Positions 9,055 to 17,217 of a DNA stretch of 38,039 bases are shown here, piece after piece. Position numbers and translations under genes: made by a program. Source of the DNA: Hydrococcus rivularis NIES-593 (lineage in GTDB: Bacteria > Cyanobacteriota > Cyanobacteriia > Cyanobacteriales > Microcystaceae); NCBI RefSeq assembly GCF_001904635.1, contig NZ_MRCB01000021.1, positions 1-38,039 of the forward strand. Direction: 5' to 3'. The first letter of the stretch is position 1. Each line of letters starts with the position of its first letter. Under the pieces are notes generated by a model. That model ran no database searches, was not told the DNA's origin, and worked only from the letters and a program-made list of their open reading frames with translations.

Positions 9055-9660
9055 ATGAATAGGAAAAAACGACAGACCAATCCAAGAACTTTAGTCGATT
9101 ATTGCGATCTTTTTTCTAAAATAAAAGTTAATAAATCAAAACAACGCGGAGATGCTCCTTATAAACCAATCTTACTCCTATCAGTAATTGATTTAATTGC
9201 ACAAGGTTCGATCGAAGATAATTATATCTATATCTCAGATAAATTAATTAATACATTTAATAATTATTGGAATATTCTAAGCCCAGATTCTTTTAATGGA
9301 GGTTTAGCCCTTCCCTTCTTTCATTTGAAAAATGATGGCTTTTGGACTCTCAAGTTTAGTGAAGAATATGATGGGGGTCGTCCTCAAACTATTCCTAAGC
9401 TAAAAGAAGACGTTGACTATGCAAAGATAGATTACGAATTATTTGAGTTTTTGCAAGATCCGAATTCAAGAGAAGAATTAATTTACGCTTTAATAGAAAC
9501 ATGGTTTTCGTCAAGCCAAAAAGAAATCGAGGAAATTTTAAAAATCAATCAAACCTTGCAAGATAGCACCAATATAGAGTCTTTAGAAGAAATAGAAACT
9601 CTGGATAAAGAAAAAAGATTTCATTTAAGAAAGTCAGTGGCATCGTCAAAATGTCTTTAG
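9055..9660 (+). CDS. Sulfur-binding-domain-like protein, HNH nuclease domain missing
   Basis: A 201-residue protein with the N-terminal fold seen in phosphorothioate-dependent HNH endonucleases: YKPILLLSVIDLIAQG (about residues 36-51), SDKLINTFNNYWNIL, then LPFFHLKNDGFWTL. This region in ScoMcrA-type enzymes reads sulfur-modified DNA. The sequence stops at RFHLRKSV plus a few residues, exactly where the HNH domain (RKAV...YRCAFC...) normally begins. Either the gene has lost its nuclease half or it is a stand-alone reader. The start ATG at 9055 fits GGGAGAGAT upstream; a longer frame from 8995 overlaps the Uma2 gene and is not convincing. The dndC frame follows within 34 bp. Confidence 0.65.
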   Translation: MNRKKRQTNPRTLVDYCDLFSKIKVNKSKQRGDAPYKPILLLSVIDLIAQGSIEDNYIYISDKLINTFNNYWNILSPDSFNGGLALPFFHLKNDGFWTLKFSEEYDGGRPQTIPKLKEDVDYAKIDYELFEFLQDPNSREELIYALIETWFSSSQKEIEEILKINQTLQDSTNIESLEEIETLDKEKRFHLRKSVASSKCL

Positions 9661-9693
9661 GGCTTGATGAACCACAAAGGACAAGATTTGATT

Positions 9694-11238
9694 ATGACAG
9701 AAGTTCAGCCATCCTTATTTTCTTCTCGTACCGTTCCTGAGTTAGTAGAAGATATTAAAAAGCTAACTGAAGAAATCCAAGAATTGTATTGTCAAGACGA
9801 GATACCAATTGTTGTTGGTTGGAGTGGTGGAAAAGATAGTACATGTGTACTACAATTAGTTTGGAATGCGATCGCGGTACTTCCGTTAGAAAAACGAACT
9901 AAAACAATTCATGTTATTTGTAATGACACATTAGTAGAAAATCCGGTAGTTTCTGCTTGGGTACGCAAATCCTTAGAAAGGATACAAGATACAGCCCAAC
10001 AGCAAGGAATGCCTGTAGAAACTCATCTAACTCATCCTGTCGTTCAAGATACATTTTGGGTTTGTTTAATAGGTAAAGGATATCCAGCCCCTAGAAATAG
10101 ATTTAGATGGTGTACCGAACGCATGAAAATTAAACCCACTGACTCGTTCATTCGAGAAGTCATTAGAGACAGTGGTGAAGTAATTTTAGTTTTAGGTACT
10201 CGCAAGACTGAAAGTGTTAAAAGGTCGGCAAATATGGCTAAACATAGAGAATGGCGAGTACGCGATCGCCTTAATACAAATCCTAGCCGACCCAACTCTT
10301 ATATTTACCTACCTATAGAAGATTGGCGTACTGACGAAGTATGGCTGTATTTAATGCAATGGGAAAACCCTTGGGGAAATAACAATAAAGATTTATTTAC
10401 CATGTATCGAGGTGCAACAGCCGATAATGAATGTCCGTTAGTTGTCGATACATCTACGCCTAGTTGTGGAGATTCGCGATTTGGTTGTTGGGTTTGCACG
10501 ATGGTGAATAAAGATAAATCGATGGAGGCAATGATTCAGAATGATGAAGAGAAAGAATGGTTGCAGCCGCTATTAGATATTCGCAATGAATTAGATGTAG
10601 AAAATGACAGAAATAAACGAGACTTCCGCCGCATTTATGGTAAAGTAGAACTTTTTGAACGGAATGTAGAAGGTGAAATATCTATCGAACCAATTCCCGG
10701 TCCTTATACAAAATACTGGAGAGAACATTGGTTAAGACGAGTCCTCGAAGCACAAGTTCAAGTCCGCAAAAATGCACCAGAAGAATTTCAAGATATTACC
10801 TTAATTACCCCAGAAGAATTGAGCGAAATTAGACGTATCTGGTTAGAAGAAAAACATGAATTTGATGACAGCTTGCCCCGCATTTATGAAGAAGTGACGG
10901 GCGAACCTTTTCATGATGAAAGACCTGGGGCAAGTACTAGCTTATTAGGTAGCGATGAATGGGATGTATTAGAAGAAATTTGTAGCGACGATGCCATGCA
11001 TTTAGAATTAATGGCAAGACTTCTCGATACCGAACGTCAATATTACACTAAATCTCGCCGGGTCGGAATTTATGAAACTCTAGAAAAATGTTTTGAAAGC
11101 AGTTCTCGTTCAAAAGAAGAAGCGATAGAAAATGCACATTTAAAACGGAATTTGAAATCTGCTGCGGGTGAGGGAGATATTAATAAAGTAAAGCAACTTA
11201 CCTGGGCAAATATTAAATTCTCGAAGAAAGAAAAATAA
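9694..11238 (+). CDS. dndC: DndC, DNA phosphorothioation sulfurtransferase
   Basis: A 514-residue PAPS-reductase-like enzyme that activates DNA with ATP and passes sulfur from a cysteine desulfurase to the backbone. The PP-loop SGGKDST is at 44-50. Four cysteines are placed for an iron-sulfur cluster: C140 (FRWCTERMKI), C258 (PSCGDSRF), C265 and C268 (GCWVC). GTRKTES and IYLPIEDWRTDEVW are also family marks. The start MTEVQPSLFSSRT is the one other DndC proteins use, with AAGGAC upstream; the frame is open 30 bases further back from a TTG. It is full length. Unusually it is the last gene here, after dndD, whereas dndC normally precedes dndD. No dndE follows. Confidence 0.92.
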   Translation: MTEVQPSLFSSRTVPELVEDIKKLTEEIQELYCQDEIPIVVGWSGGKDSTCVLQLVWNAIAVLPLEKRTKTIHVICNDTLVENPVVSAWVRKSLERIQDTAQQQGMPVETHLTHPVVQDTFWVCLIGKGYPAPRNRFRWCTERMKIKPTDSFIREVIRDSGEVILVLGTRKTESVKRSANMAKHREWRVRDRLNTNPSRPNSYIYLPIEDWRTDEVWLYLMQWENPWGNNNKDLFTMYRGATADNECPLVVDTSTPSCGDSRFGCWVCTMVNKDKSMEAMIQNDEEKEWLQPLLDIRNELDVENDRNKRDFRRIYGKVELFERNVEGEISIEPIPGPYTKYWREHWLRRVLEAQVQVRKNAPEEFQDITLITPEELSEIRRIWLEEKHEFDDSLPRIYEEVTGEPFHDERPGASTSLLGSDEWDVLEEICSDDAMHLELMARLLDTERQYYTKSRRVGIYETLEKCFESSSRSKEEAIENAHLKRNLKSAAGEGDINKVKQLTWANIKFSKKEK

Positions 11239-11246
11239 ACCTGCTG

Positions 11247-11328
11247 CTAGGGATTTAAATTCCTAGCTTATAGCAAAAGTCCTCTTAAGAGGATTTAAAC
11301 TATTGGTTCCAAGAAATTAATTTCTTGG
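11247..11328. repeat. Dispersed compound-hairpin repeat, copy A
   Basis: Three palindromes in a row: CTAGGGATTTAAATTCCTAG (11247-11266), AGTCCTCTTAAGAGGATT (11278-11295) and CCAAGAAATTAATTTCTTGG (11309-11328). The same modules recur at 16029-16116, 34991-35040 and 36515-36590 in varying completeness. It sits just past the end of dndC and may act as its terminator. Confidence 0.7.
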
Positions 11329-11480
11329 CGGGTAAAAGATTTTAGTAAGCCAACTAAAATAGTTTCATTTTTATTTAGACTCCCTGCTAAATAAATCGGC
11401 ACGTTAACGCGATCGCGATTTTTTCGGCTAATACTCCAGTCGCGAATGCGCCCCATCCTTCTCAATTCTTTGACCGGAAG
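11295..11480 (-). pseudogene. Remnant resembling the C-terminal part of phosphoribosylanthranilate isomerase (TrpF)
   Basis: On the minus strand the frame reads MGRIRDWSISRKNRDRVNVP then IYLAGSLNKNETIL. The block DW-S-SR...VP-YLAGGLN is typical of TrpF-like phosphoribosylanthranilate isomerase folds (here AGS for AGG). A stop precedes it in frame, and the downstream end runs into the hairpin repeat. The remaining non-coding sequence to 11600 holds only short common intergenic motifs (AATGACCAATGACAAAGGAC-like). Confidence 0.4.
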
Positions 11481-11600
11481 CTATTGATTCTCAGAATTCA
11501 ATAGAATCGCATCTACATTAATCAATAGTCAATAGTCATTTATCCTTTGCATTTTTGCCAATAACGAATAACCAATGACAAAGGACAAATGACCAATTGA

Positions 11601-12113
11601 TTAACTAGCTAAAACCAAGTCAACATCATTCGTTCCTTCGGTTTCTCCCTGACCCGATTTAATCTGTTTACCATTGACTTCGACGGCAAACGGCGTGTTA
11701 GCCAGGTTGATATTATAATCCGTCTTTTGATCGGTGTAGCCAACGCTAGCGATCATATCGCGTCCCGATTCATTGTAGATGAACGCTAACATCTGGTTTT
11801 TGTTTTGTTCGTTGTCGCGTGCCCAGATAACCATGTAATCTTCTCCCTGATATTCAAAGACTTTGGGCGGACGATTGGCAACGTAACGACCGGGTTTACC
11901 AAAGCTTTTGTCGAGAAAGTCCTGTACGGAACTAGGTTCTACCACAGCATAGGCAACCTCTTGGTTAGAGGTTGCTTGTTGGTCTCCTTGACTTTCATCG
12001 ACTTTTTCTTCTTGACCCCGATTGCGTAGATAGTCAACAGCGGCTTTTGTTCCGATGGCACCGACGGCTGCTATACCTGCGCCGATGAGTATGTTACGAA
12101 GTTTATTACTCAT
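11601..12113 (-). CDS. Hypothetical membrane-anchored protein
   Basis: A 170-residue protein not recognised as a named family. Residues 7-25 (NILIGAGIAAVGAIGTKAAV) are hydrophobic and could be a signal anchor. A low-complexity Glu/Gln/Ser linker follows to about residue 50. The remainder is a soluble domain (VFEYQGEDYMVIWARDNEQN) rich in beta-strand-like segments, predicted outside the cytoplasm if the anchor holds. It stands alone, divergent from psbK. The start ATG has GAGGAAAAATC upstream. Confidence 0.6.
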   Translation of the reverse strand: MSNKLRNILIGAGIAAVGAIGTKAAVDYLRNRGQEEKVDESQGDQQATSNQEVAYAVVEPSSVQDFLDKSFGKPGRYVANRPPKVFEYQGEDYMVIWARDNEQNKNQMLAFIYNESGRDMIASVGYTDQKTDYNINLANTPFAVEVNGKQIKSGQGETEGTNDVDLVLAS

Positions 12114-12352
12114 GATTTTTCCTCAAAATTCAGCAATTACGGCGGTATTAATTTTCTATTACTTCACAATCTTCTAACTTCTTCTCAAAGATATATCAGC
12201 TTACGCAGCAGAACACAAGACCGTTAAAGGTTTGCGACGCACTTTTTGAAAATCTTACCTTTAAAATTGATGTAACTAATATCTGCAAACCAAATCGTGA
12301 TAAAATTTTTCTTACCGTTTAAGAAAAAATTGTTGGAAAGGTAAATAGATAG

Positions 12353-12490
12353 ATGGAAGCTGCACTGCTGTTAGCAAAACTACCCGAAGCTTACCAAATT
12401 TTCGATCCCCTGGTAGATGTTCTGCCACTCATTCCTCTGTTCTTTCTGTTGCTTGCTTTTGTATGGCAAGCTGCTGTTGGATTCAGATAA
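12353..12490 (+). CDS. psbK: Photosystem II reaction center protein PsbK
   Basis: A 45-residue single-helix protein: [20 protein letters not shown], then [20 protein letters not shown] and AVGFR. The [14 protein letters not shown] block and the helix are diagnostic of PsbK, a small subunit next to CP43 in photosystem II. The first eight residues or so form the cleaved leader. GGAAAGG lies 9-15 bases upstream of the ATG. It is monocistronic with its own terminator. The upstream 239 bp to the hypothetical gene hold the AT-rich promoter region; no other feature is seen there. Confidence 0.93.
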   Translation: MEAALLLAKLPEAYQIFDPLVDVLPLIPLFFLLLAFVWQAAVGFR

Positions 12491-12514
12491 GCTGTTGCAT
12501 TCGATGAAAAGATT

Positions 12515-12548
12515 GGGCATCCGTTGAGGGTGCCCTTCTATTCTTCTT
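12515..12548 (+). terminator. Rho-independent terminator of psbK
   Basis: An inverted repeat GGGCATCC / GGGTGCCC around a five-base loop (12515-12535), followed by the T-rich run TTCTATTCTTCTTC, 25 bases after the psbK stop. Confidence 0.75.
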
Positions 12549-12699
12549 CAATTTTCTAAAACAGAGAAAACCTCTTCGTTTTCTGTTTTCTCCCTATAAC
12601 TGGTAGGCTCCTGTCTTCAATCTTTGTGAGTGCGCTTTGCGTTAAAGAGAAGCTGACGGAATGCTAAATTAGTGCAATAGCGATCGATGCTCAATAGTC

Positions 12700-13365
12700 A
12701 TGGTAATTGACGAACAAGTAAAACCCCTAATTAAAGCGGTCGATCGAGCCGATTCTGCTGAGGGATTATTAGAAGCTGTAAAAGCATTGGTGGCAGTTCG
12801 TCACGAAGCCGCCATTCCTACGCTGATTGAAGTTCTCGGTTATAATAATCCGGGCGCAGCCGTTGCCGCAGTAGACGGATTGATCGATATAGGAGAAGCT
12901 GCTGTCTCCTATCTGTTAGAAAAAATAGATGGCTATAATTATGGAGCCAGAGCTTGGGCGACTCGTGCTTTAGCTGGGATTGGCGACCCACGCGCTCTCG
13001 ATCTCCTATTAGATGCAGCCAGTAATGATTTTTCCTTAAGCGTGCGTCGGGCAGCAGCAAAGGGACTCGGCAGTATTCGTTGGTCAAATTTACCAGCTGA
13101 GGAAGTTTTACCCGCCCAAAATAAGGTTCTCGATACTCTCTTGCTCGTTTCTCAGGATGTGGAATGGGTAGTGCGTTACGGAGCGGTTGTGGGATTGCAA
13201 TCGCTTTTTAATGCTACGGTTAAAACTCTGCCCGACTTTGAGAAACGGATTTTAGCTCGATTTAAACAAATGCTGGAAATAGAACCAGAATTGGTCGTCT
13301 GCGTCCGCGTGCAGTTAGCTTTACAACAGATTGAGGAGAAGACTGGAAAACGGGGAGACAATTAA
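12700..13365 (+). CDS. cpcF: HEAT-repeat phycobilin lyase subunit (CpcF-like)
   Basis: A 221-residue all-helical protein with HEAT-like repeats: AIPTLIEVLGYNNPGAAVAA, then YNYGARAWATRALAGIGDPR and DFSLSVRRAAAKGLGSI. These blocks are characteristic of the CpcE/CpcF/PecF lyase group, which attaches or removes bilin on phycobiliprotein alpha subunits in the cytoplasm or at the thylakoid face. Length fits CpcF (about 210). NblB, a related protein in phycobilisome breakdown, is the main alternative. It is not near cpc genes here, so the symbol is a family-level assignment. Confidence 0.7.
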   Translation: MVIDEQVKPLIKAVDRADSAEGLLEAVKALVAVRHEAAIPTLIEVLGYNNPGAAVAAVDGLIDIGEAAVSYLLEKIDGYNYGARAWATRALAGIGDPRALDLLLDAASNDFSLSVRRAAAKGLGSIRWSNLPAEEVLPAQNKVLDTLLLVSQDVEWVVRYGAVVGLQSLFNATVKTLPDFEKRILARFKQMLEIEPELVVCVRVQLALQQIEEKTGKRGDN

Positions 13366-13377
13366 CGACTAACCACT

Positions 13378-13444
13378 GTACGGGCGGGTTTATCTAAAAG
13401 CGCTAGAGATTTACCGAAACTTACTGTACAAAACCCGCCCCTAC
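13378..13444. repeat. Small palindromic element with GGGCGGGTTT ends
   Basis: Ends GTACGGGCGGGTTT (13378-13391) and AAACCCGCCCCTAC (13431-13444) are inverted copies with one mismatch, enclosing 39 bases. It forms a strong hairpin and resembles intergenic palindromes scattered in cyanobacteria. It follows the CpcF-like gene and could terminate it. The remaining gap to 13605 has only short common repeats. Confidence 0.65.
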
Positions 13445-13605
13445 TACTAACTACTCCCCAATCCTTTCATCCTTTAAGCGAATGACCAATGACAAAGGAC
13501 AATTGACTAATCTCCAACCCTGTCATCCAAAAGGGTTTCTAATTAAAAATGCCCGCAAGCTATAGCCTGGGGCGATTGTTTGAGAAATTTTTGTTCATTA
13601 GGTGG

Positions 13606-15219
13606 CTATTGCTTAAAATTATTCAACCATTCTCGCAATTGTTCGCTTGCTAACTCTCTTCCTCCCAAACCGAAGGCGAGCGCGATCGCAGCAGCAATAC
13701 CGCCAACCAGTATGCCAAAGGCTAAATTGACAATATTGGGAGCAATTCCCATTTGTTGCAATGCCATTGCCGAAACTAACACGACAATGCTAATTCGAGC
13801 TGTCTGTGCGACAAACCTCGCTTGACGAGTTCCGCCGCTCGCAATCAAATTAAAAGCGAGATTGGCCAGATATAAGCCGATCGCAAATACCACCACGGCA
13901 ACGAGAACTTGACCCGCAATCACCAGCAAACCGCCGACTAATGCTTGTAGCACTTGAATTTGTAGGATATCTACCGCCGTCAAGGTAGCGATCGCCATAA
14001 TTGCCACCAAGACAATAATTCCTACCAATTCTGATGGCGTTCGCCTTTGGGAAGGGACACCTTCTACGCCAGGTTCGGGTGGAGGGGGTGAAAGCGCGGC
14101 AAGACCCAACCATTGAAAAACGTTATTGAAGCCGATGCTAGTGAGAATGTTAGTAATTATCTCAGCGATATACCGTCCGCCAACATAAGCAAGTGCTAAA
14201 ACCACTGCGGCTGCAAAAAGCCTGGGCAAGAGGTTCAGGACCTGGTTGAGCATTTGCGTGGCTGGCGCGGAAATTGCTTGAATCTGAAGTGCATCTAGGG
14301 CAGTAATAGCAACGGGAATCAAAATCAAAACATAGACGATCGTGCCTAGAATCTGAGACAAAGGCTGGCGACCAGCCGTTGCCGATAGTCCAAATCTCTC
14401 CCCAACTCGATCTGTACCTACAGCAGCTAAAAGATTCGTCACCACTCGGCGCACTATCTGAGCGATCAGCCAGCCTACCGCACCAATGAGGATAGCCGCT
14501 AAAACATTGGGCAGAATCGCCAAAATTTCATTGAGCAACGTCTGTATCGGAACTAGCGTGCCTTCTAGGTTGAGAGCGCTAAGAATGGATGGTAAAAAGA
14601 GCAAAAAGATAAACCAATAAAGCGCATTAGCGATGGTTTCGCTCAAGGCAATCTGGTTTTGTTGAGTCTCATCGCCGATTTGCTGGTTTAATCGCTCGTC
14701 GATTCGCAATCCCGTAAGGATTCTTACGACTACGAATTTAGTTATCGTCGCCAGTATCCAGGCAATGCCTAACAAAATTGCTGCCCCTAAAAGTTGCGGC
14801 AAAAAGCTAGTAATCCTTGCTAGCAGAGAATTAAGAGGTTGGGAAACTGCCTCAAGCTGAAGGGCGTTTAAAAAAGCAACGATGGCAAAGAGAAGGATCA
14901 GCCAAAACACTAGATCGCTTACCCATTTTTCTACAGGCAGGGATTCTCCTTGCTGCCTTCCACCTATCCAATTGGCAATTTGGTTATCAATCTGGGTTCG
15001 ATTGAGAAGTTTGCGAGTAATTCCTCTAGCAATTAGAGCTACCACCCAACCAACGATTAAGATTAGAATCGCTTTAATGAGGGTGAAAACGTCTTGCCCT
15101 AATATTTGAGAAATTTGTGCGTTCAATGGTAATGATTGCTGATTCTGTCCGGAGATCTGTGCCAGGATAATCGGCATTAGCATTAGTTTGGGTGCTATGA
15201 AGCCTGTTAGGTAAGTCAT
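13606..15219 (-). CDS. Mechanosensitive-channel-type membrane protein with repeated TM-helix motifs
   Basis: A 537-residue integral membrane protein built of four related units, each with a long hydrophobic segment: IKAILILIVGWVVALIARGI, LLGAAILLGIAWILATITKF, LPNVLAAILIGAVGWLIAQI and LPRLFAAAVVLALAYVGGRY. This is the conserved TM helix repeat found in cyanobacterial MscS-related proteins. The C-terminal segment ends FGLGGRELASEQLREWLNNF, a GLGG...A motif like the MscS pore-exit region. It probably acts in osmotic or turgor release in the plasma membrane. AGGGAGAA precedes the ATG. It is a single-gene unit. Confidence 0.8.
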   Translation of the reverse strand: MTYLTGFIAPKLMLMPIILAQISGQNQQSLPLNAQISQILGQDVFTLIKAILILIVGWVVALIARGITRKLLNRTQIDNQIANWIGGRQQGESLPVEKWVSDLVFWLILLFAIVAFLNALQLEAVSQPLNSLLARITSFLPQLLGAAILLGIAWILATITKFVVVRILTGLRIDERLNQQIGDETQQNQIALSETIANALYWFIFLLFLPSILSALNLEGTLVPIQTLLNEILAILPNVLAAILIGAVGWLIAQIVRRVVTNLLAAVGTDRVGERFGLSATAGRQPLSQILGTIVYVLILIPVAITALDALQIQAISAPATQMLNQVLNLLPRLFAAAVVLALAYVGGRYIAEIITNILTSIGFNNVFQWLGLAALSPPPPEPGVEGVPSQRRTPSELVGIIVLVAIMAIATLTAVDILQIQVLQALVGGLLVIAGQVLVAVVVFAIGLYLANLAFNLIASGGTRQARFVAQTARISIVVLVSAMALQQMGIAPNIVNLAFGILVGGIAAAIALAFGLGGRELASEQLREWLNNFKQ

Positions 15220-15450
15220 TTCTCCCTAAGTTTAATTTTGGCTTTAATATACCTGGTTTGATTGGGTTAGGCAAAATTTTGCCAAATTAATTTTAGGTAG
15301 CAATAATTTGTATTATTCTACACAAAGAAGCACTTACAGATATCAGTTTAAATGATACAAAAATTTACTTGCATTAGAGGGAATTAATCCGTTCGGCGAT
15401 CGCTAGTTACTTTATAATACATCTTTTTCTTCCTTTAAACCTTCAAGAAT

Positions 15451-16001
15451 TTGGCATATTTCCGATTGTATTGGTGTTAATAGTACTTGTAGTATTTTTA
15501 ATTACCGCTCTATTTGCCAAGGTCTAGGAACAGGGATATGGGTAGGGATAGTGGCATTAGCAATAACTATACTGATAGCAGTGCTAGTGGTATTGGGGAG
15601 CGAAGTCCGGGGCATTAGTAGTAGGAGTTATTGGAACGGGTGCGCTACTCGATCTTGCTTGCCTTAGAACAACCGATCTTCAAAACGCAAAATTAAGGCA
15701 CTTGTTAATTACTGGTAAAAGACAGAATAAAAACTTCAATCGCCAAGGTTTGTAAGGTGTTAATCTACAGGAATTTGAGCTAATAGGCGCTAGTTTTGTA
15801 GATGCAGATCTTAGCCAAGTTAACTTGCAAGAAACCAAATTATTTGAAGCAAAGCTAGTACGAACAAATCTAGACCAAGCTAACTCAAGTAATGCTCATC
15901 TTACCGGAGCGTATATTGAAAACTGGGGAATTACGAGGAAAACTAGATTGGATGAAGTTCGATGCGAATACGTCATTAGCCCATTCAGCCTGAAAACCTG
16001 A
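15451..16001 (+). pseudogene. Broken pentapeptide-repeat protein gene
   Basis: The second half (about 15750-16001) reads GVNLQEFELIGASFVDADLS, then NLQETKLFEAKLVRTNLDQA and ENWGITRKTRLDEVRCEY, clear pentapeptide repeats with the family's usual tail. It is cut by an in-frame TAA (QGL-stop-GVN) near 15752. Upstream, hydrophobic stretches encoded in shifting frames (PIVLVLIVLVVFLITALFAK) look like the membrane N-terminus of the same protein. The flank 15220-15450 shows no gene. Confidence 0.65.
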
Positions 16002-16028
16002 GATCTTGTAGTAGTTGCATCATCCGCC

Positions 16029-16116
16029 GGGGAATTAATTTCCCGTCTCATATATCAAGTCCATTAAAATGGACTGAAACACTTCTTTAGTCGTCTTGAG
16101 ACGATTTTATATATGA
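16029..16116. repeat. Dispersed compound-hairpin repeat, copy B (most complete)
   Basis: Modules in order: palindrome GGGGAATTAATTTCCC (16029-16044), outer arm TCATATAT (16048-16055), perfect palindrome AGTCCATTAAAATGGACT (16058-16075), palindrome AGTCGTCTTGAGACGATT (16089-16106), and closing arm ATATATGA (16109-16116). The outer arms pair, so the whole can fold as a stem carrying two hairpins. The rest of the gap to 16260 holds nothing recognised. Confidence 0.75.
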
Positions 16117-16260
16117 ACCAGCTTTTTAATCGAGGGACGGTCATTGACCAATAGTGCAAGAACTCAGTTGTCAGCATTAAGGGGCGAAGATGATAAACAC
16201 CTCCACCCCCAACGACTATCAATCAGTCAGCAACGTCTAAAAAGGATTTAACCTTTCAGC

Positions 16261-16554
16261 TTAGTATCGCTTCGAGTAGTTGTTATTGCTGGGACCGTTG
16301 TCGCGATTGTTTTCCCGGGGTTTGGCTTGATTGACTTTCATCTCGCGACCGTACCACTCAGCCCCATCGAGGGCTTCAATGGCAGATGTTTCTTCAGCTG
16401 CCGTTTCCATTTCTACAAAAGCAAAGCCGCGCATGCGACCCGTTTCGCGGTCGGTGGGAATGTGAACTCGTTTGACAGAACCATATTCCGCAAATACGGA
16501 ATTAAGATCTGCTTGTGTAACTTCGTAAGATAAGTTGCCTACAAAAATAGACAT
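16261..16554 (-). CDS. rbp: RRM RNA-binding protein (cyanobacterial Rbp type)
   Basis: A 97-residue single-RRM protein. RNP2 is IFVGNL (residues 3-8) and RNP1 is RGFAFVEM, with the aromatic residues in place. A short Asn-rich, glycine-poor tail follows (NNRDNGPSNNNYSKRY). Cyanobacterial Rbp proteins bind single-stranded RNA, often respond to cold, and some help bring photosystem mRNAs to thylakoids. I chose MSIFVGNL as the start because it matches the family and has AGGAGACAATCT before it; a longer frame to 16650 adds leader sequence. The AT-rich 5' region (16555-16775) may hold regulatory RNA structure. Confidence 0.9.
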   Translation of the reverse strand: MSIFVGNLSYEVTQADLNSVFAEYGSVKRVHIPTDRETGRMRGFAFVEMETAAEETSAIEALDGAEWYGREMKVNQAKPRENNRDNGPSNNNYSKRY

Positions 16555-16775
16555 AGATTGTCTCCTAGATCGGAAGGTGTGTAGAGATTGAGATTTCGGA
16601 GAGAATCCTGCCAAGACTAAATCAGAAAAACCTGTCAATACTAATAACAAACTCTGCTACCGATATTTTTCTCAATTGATATTATTATCATAGCACTAAA
16701 TTTTTGTTTTGCTCGTGAGCGTCAACATCAAGAATTTTCTGGCATAAATCAATCGAATTACAATCCAGGCTCTAA

Positions 16776-16995
16776 GAGGACATCCCAAAAGTCCATTTTG
16801 TCATTCCCAGCGCAGTAAAACGTAACGATTTACACCCAGAGCGATTGAATAATTGCGAACTGATAATTGCGAATTGTGAATTGGGATAAGATGTTTCGCT
16901 TCGCTGTCGCTACGCTCAACATGACGGAGTGCTTTTCAGACTCCGCCGTCTCGCGGCGGAGTACCTTGCATCTTCTATACTTCTGGGACAACCTC
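16776..16995. mobile_element. MITE-like element with 17-bp imperfect terminal inverted repeats
   Basis: Left end GAGGACATCCCAAAAGT (16776-16792) and right end ACTTCTGGGACAACCTC (16979-16995) are inverted copies, 13 of 17 matching. The 220-bp interior has no ORF. It holds a GC-rich hairpin ACTCCGCC/GGCGGAGT (16940-16962) and an inverted copy of the 23-bp repeat seen at 5737-5759. It abuts a cobJ remnant, which appears to be cut by it. Confidence 0.6.
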
Positions 16996-16996
16996 T

Positions 16997-17215
16997 AAAC
17001 AACGTACTTGGCAACTAGAAAAAGCAAAAGAAATTTTACTTGGCCGGCGATCGCTTCAAACTCCAATCGTACTGGCACGTAATTTAGGCAGAACGGGACA
17101 ATCTATCGAGGTAAAAACTCTTGCTCGGTTGACCCAAAAAGATGTCAACATGCAAACAAAAGTTAAGCGATCGAAGCACCCAAAAACTTCGAGGCAAGAT
17201 TTTATATCGTTTTGA
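16997..17215 (+). pseudogene. cobJ: C-terminal remnant of precorrin-3B C17-methyltransferase (cobJ)
   Basis: The frame reads KQRTWQLEKAKEILLGRR, then TPIVLARNLGRTGQSIEV and KTLARLTQKDVNM. This matches the C-terminal third of CobJ/CbiH (RTWQL-KA-EILL-R...TPVVLARNLGR-GE...DMLT). The homology begins at the edge of the MITE at 16995. After the DVNM position the frame diverges, and the family's usual IG-S ending is not found, suggesting a frameshift. The rest of the gene is not in this window, so it is debris from a cobalamin gene. Confidence 0.65.
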
Positions 17216-17217
17216 TA

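Noticed and set aside
11247-11328. CRISPR-like repeats
   Set aside because: The palindromes differ from each other and are not regularly spaced; they belong to a dispersed repeat family.
13606-15219. Plus-strand ORFs opposite the MscS-like gene
   Set aside because: They have no family features; the minus-strand frame is a coherent membrane protein with a ribosome site.
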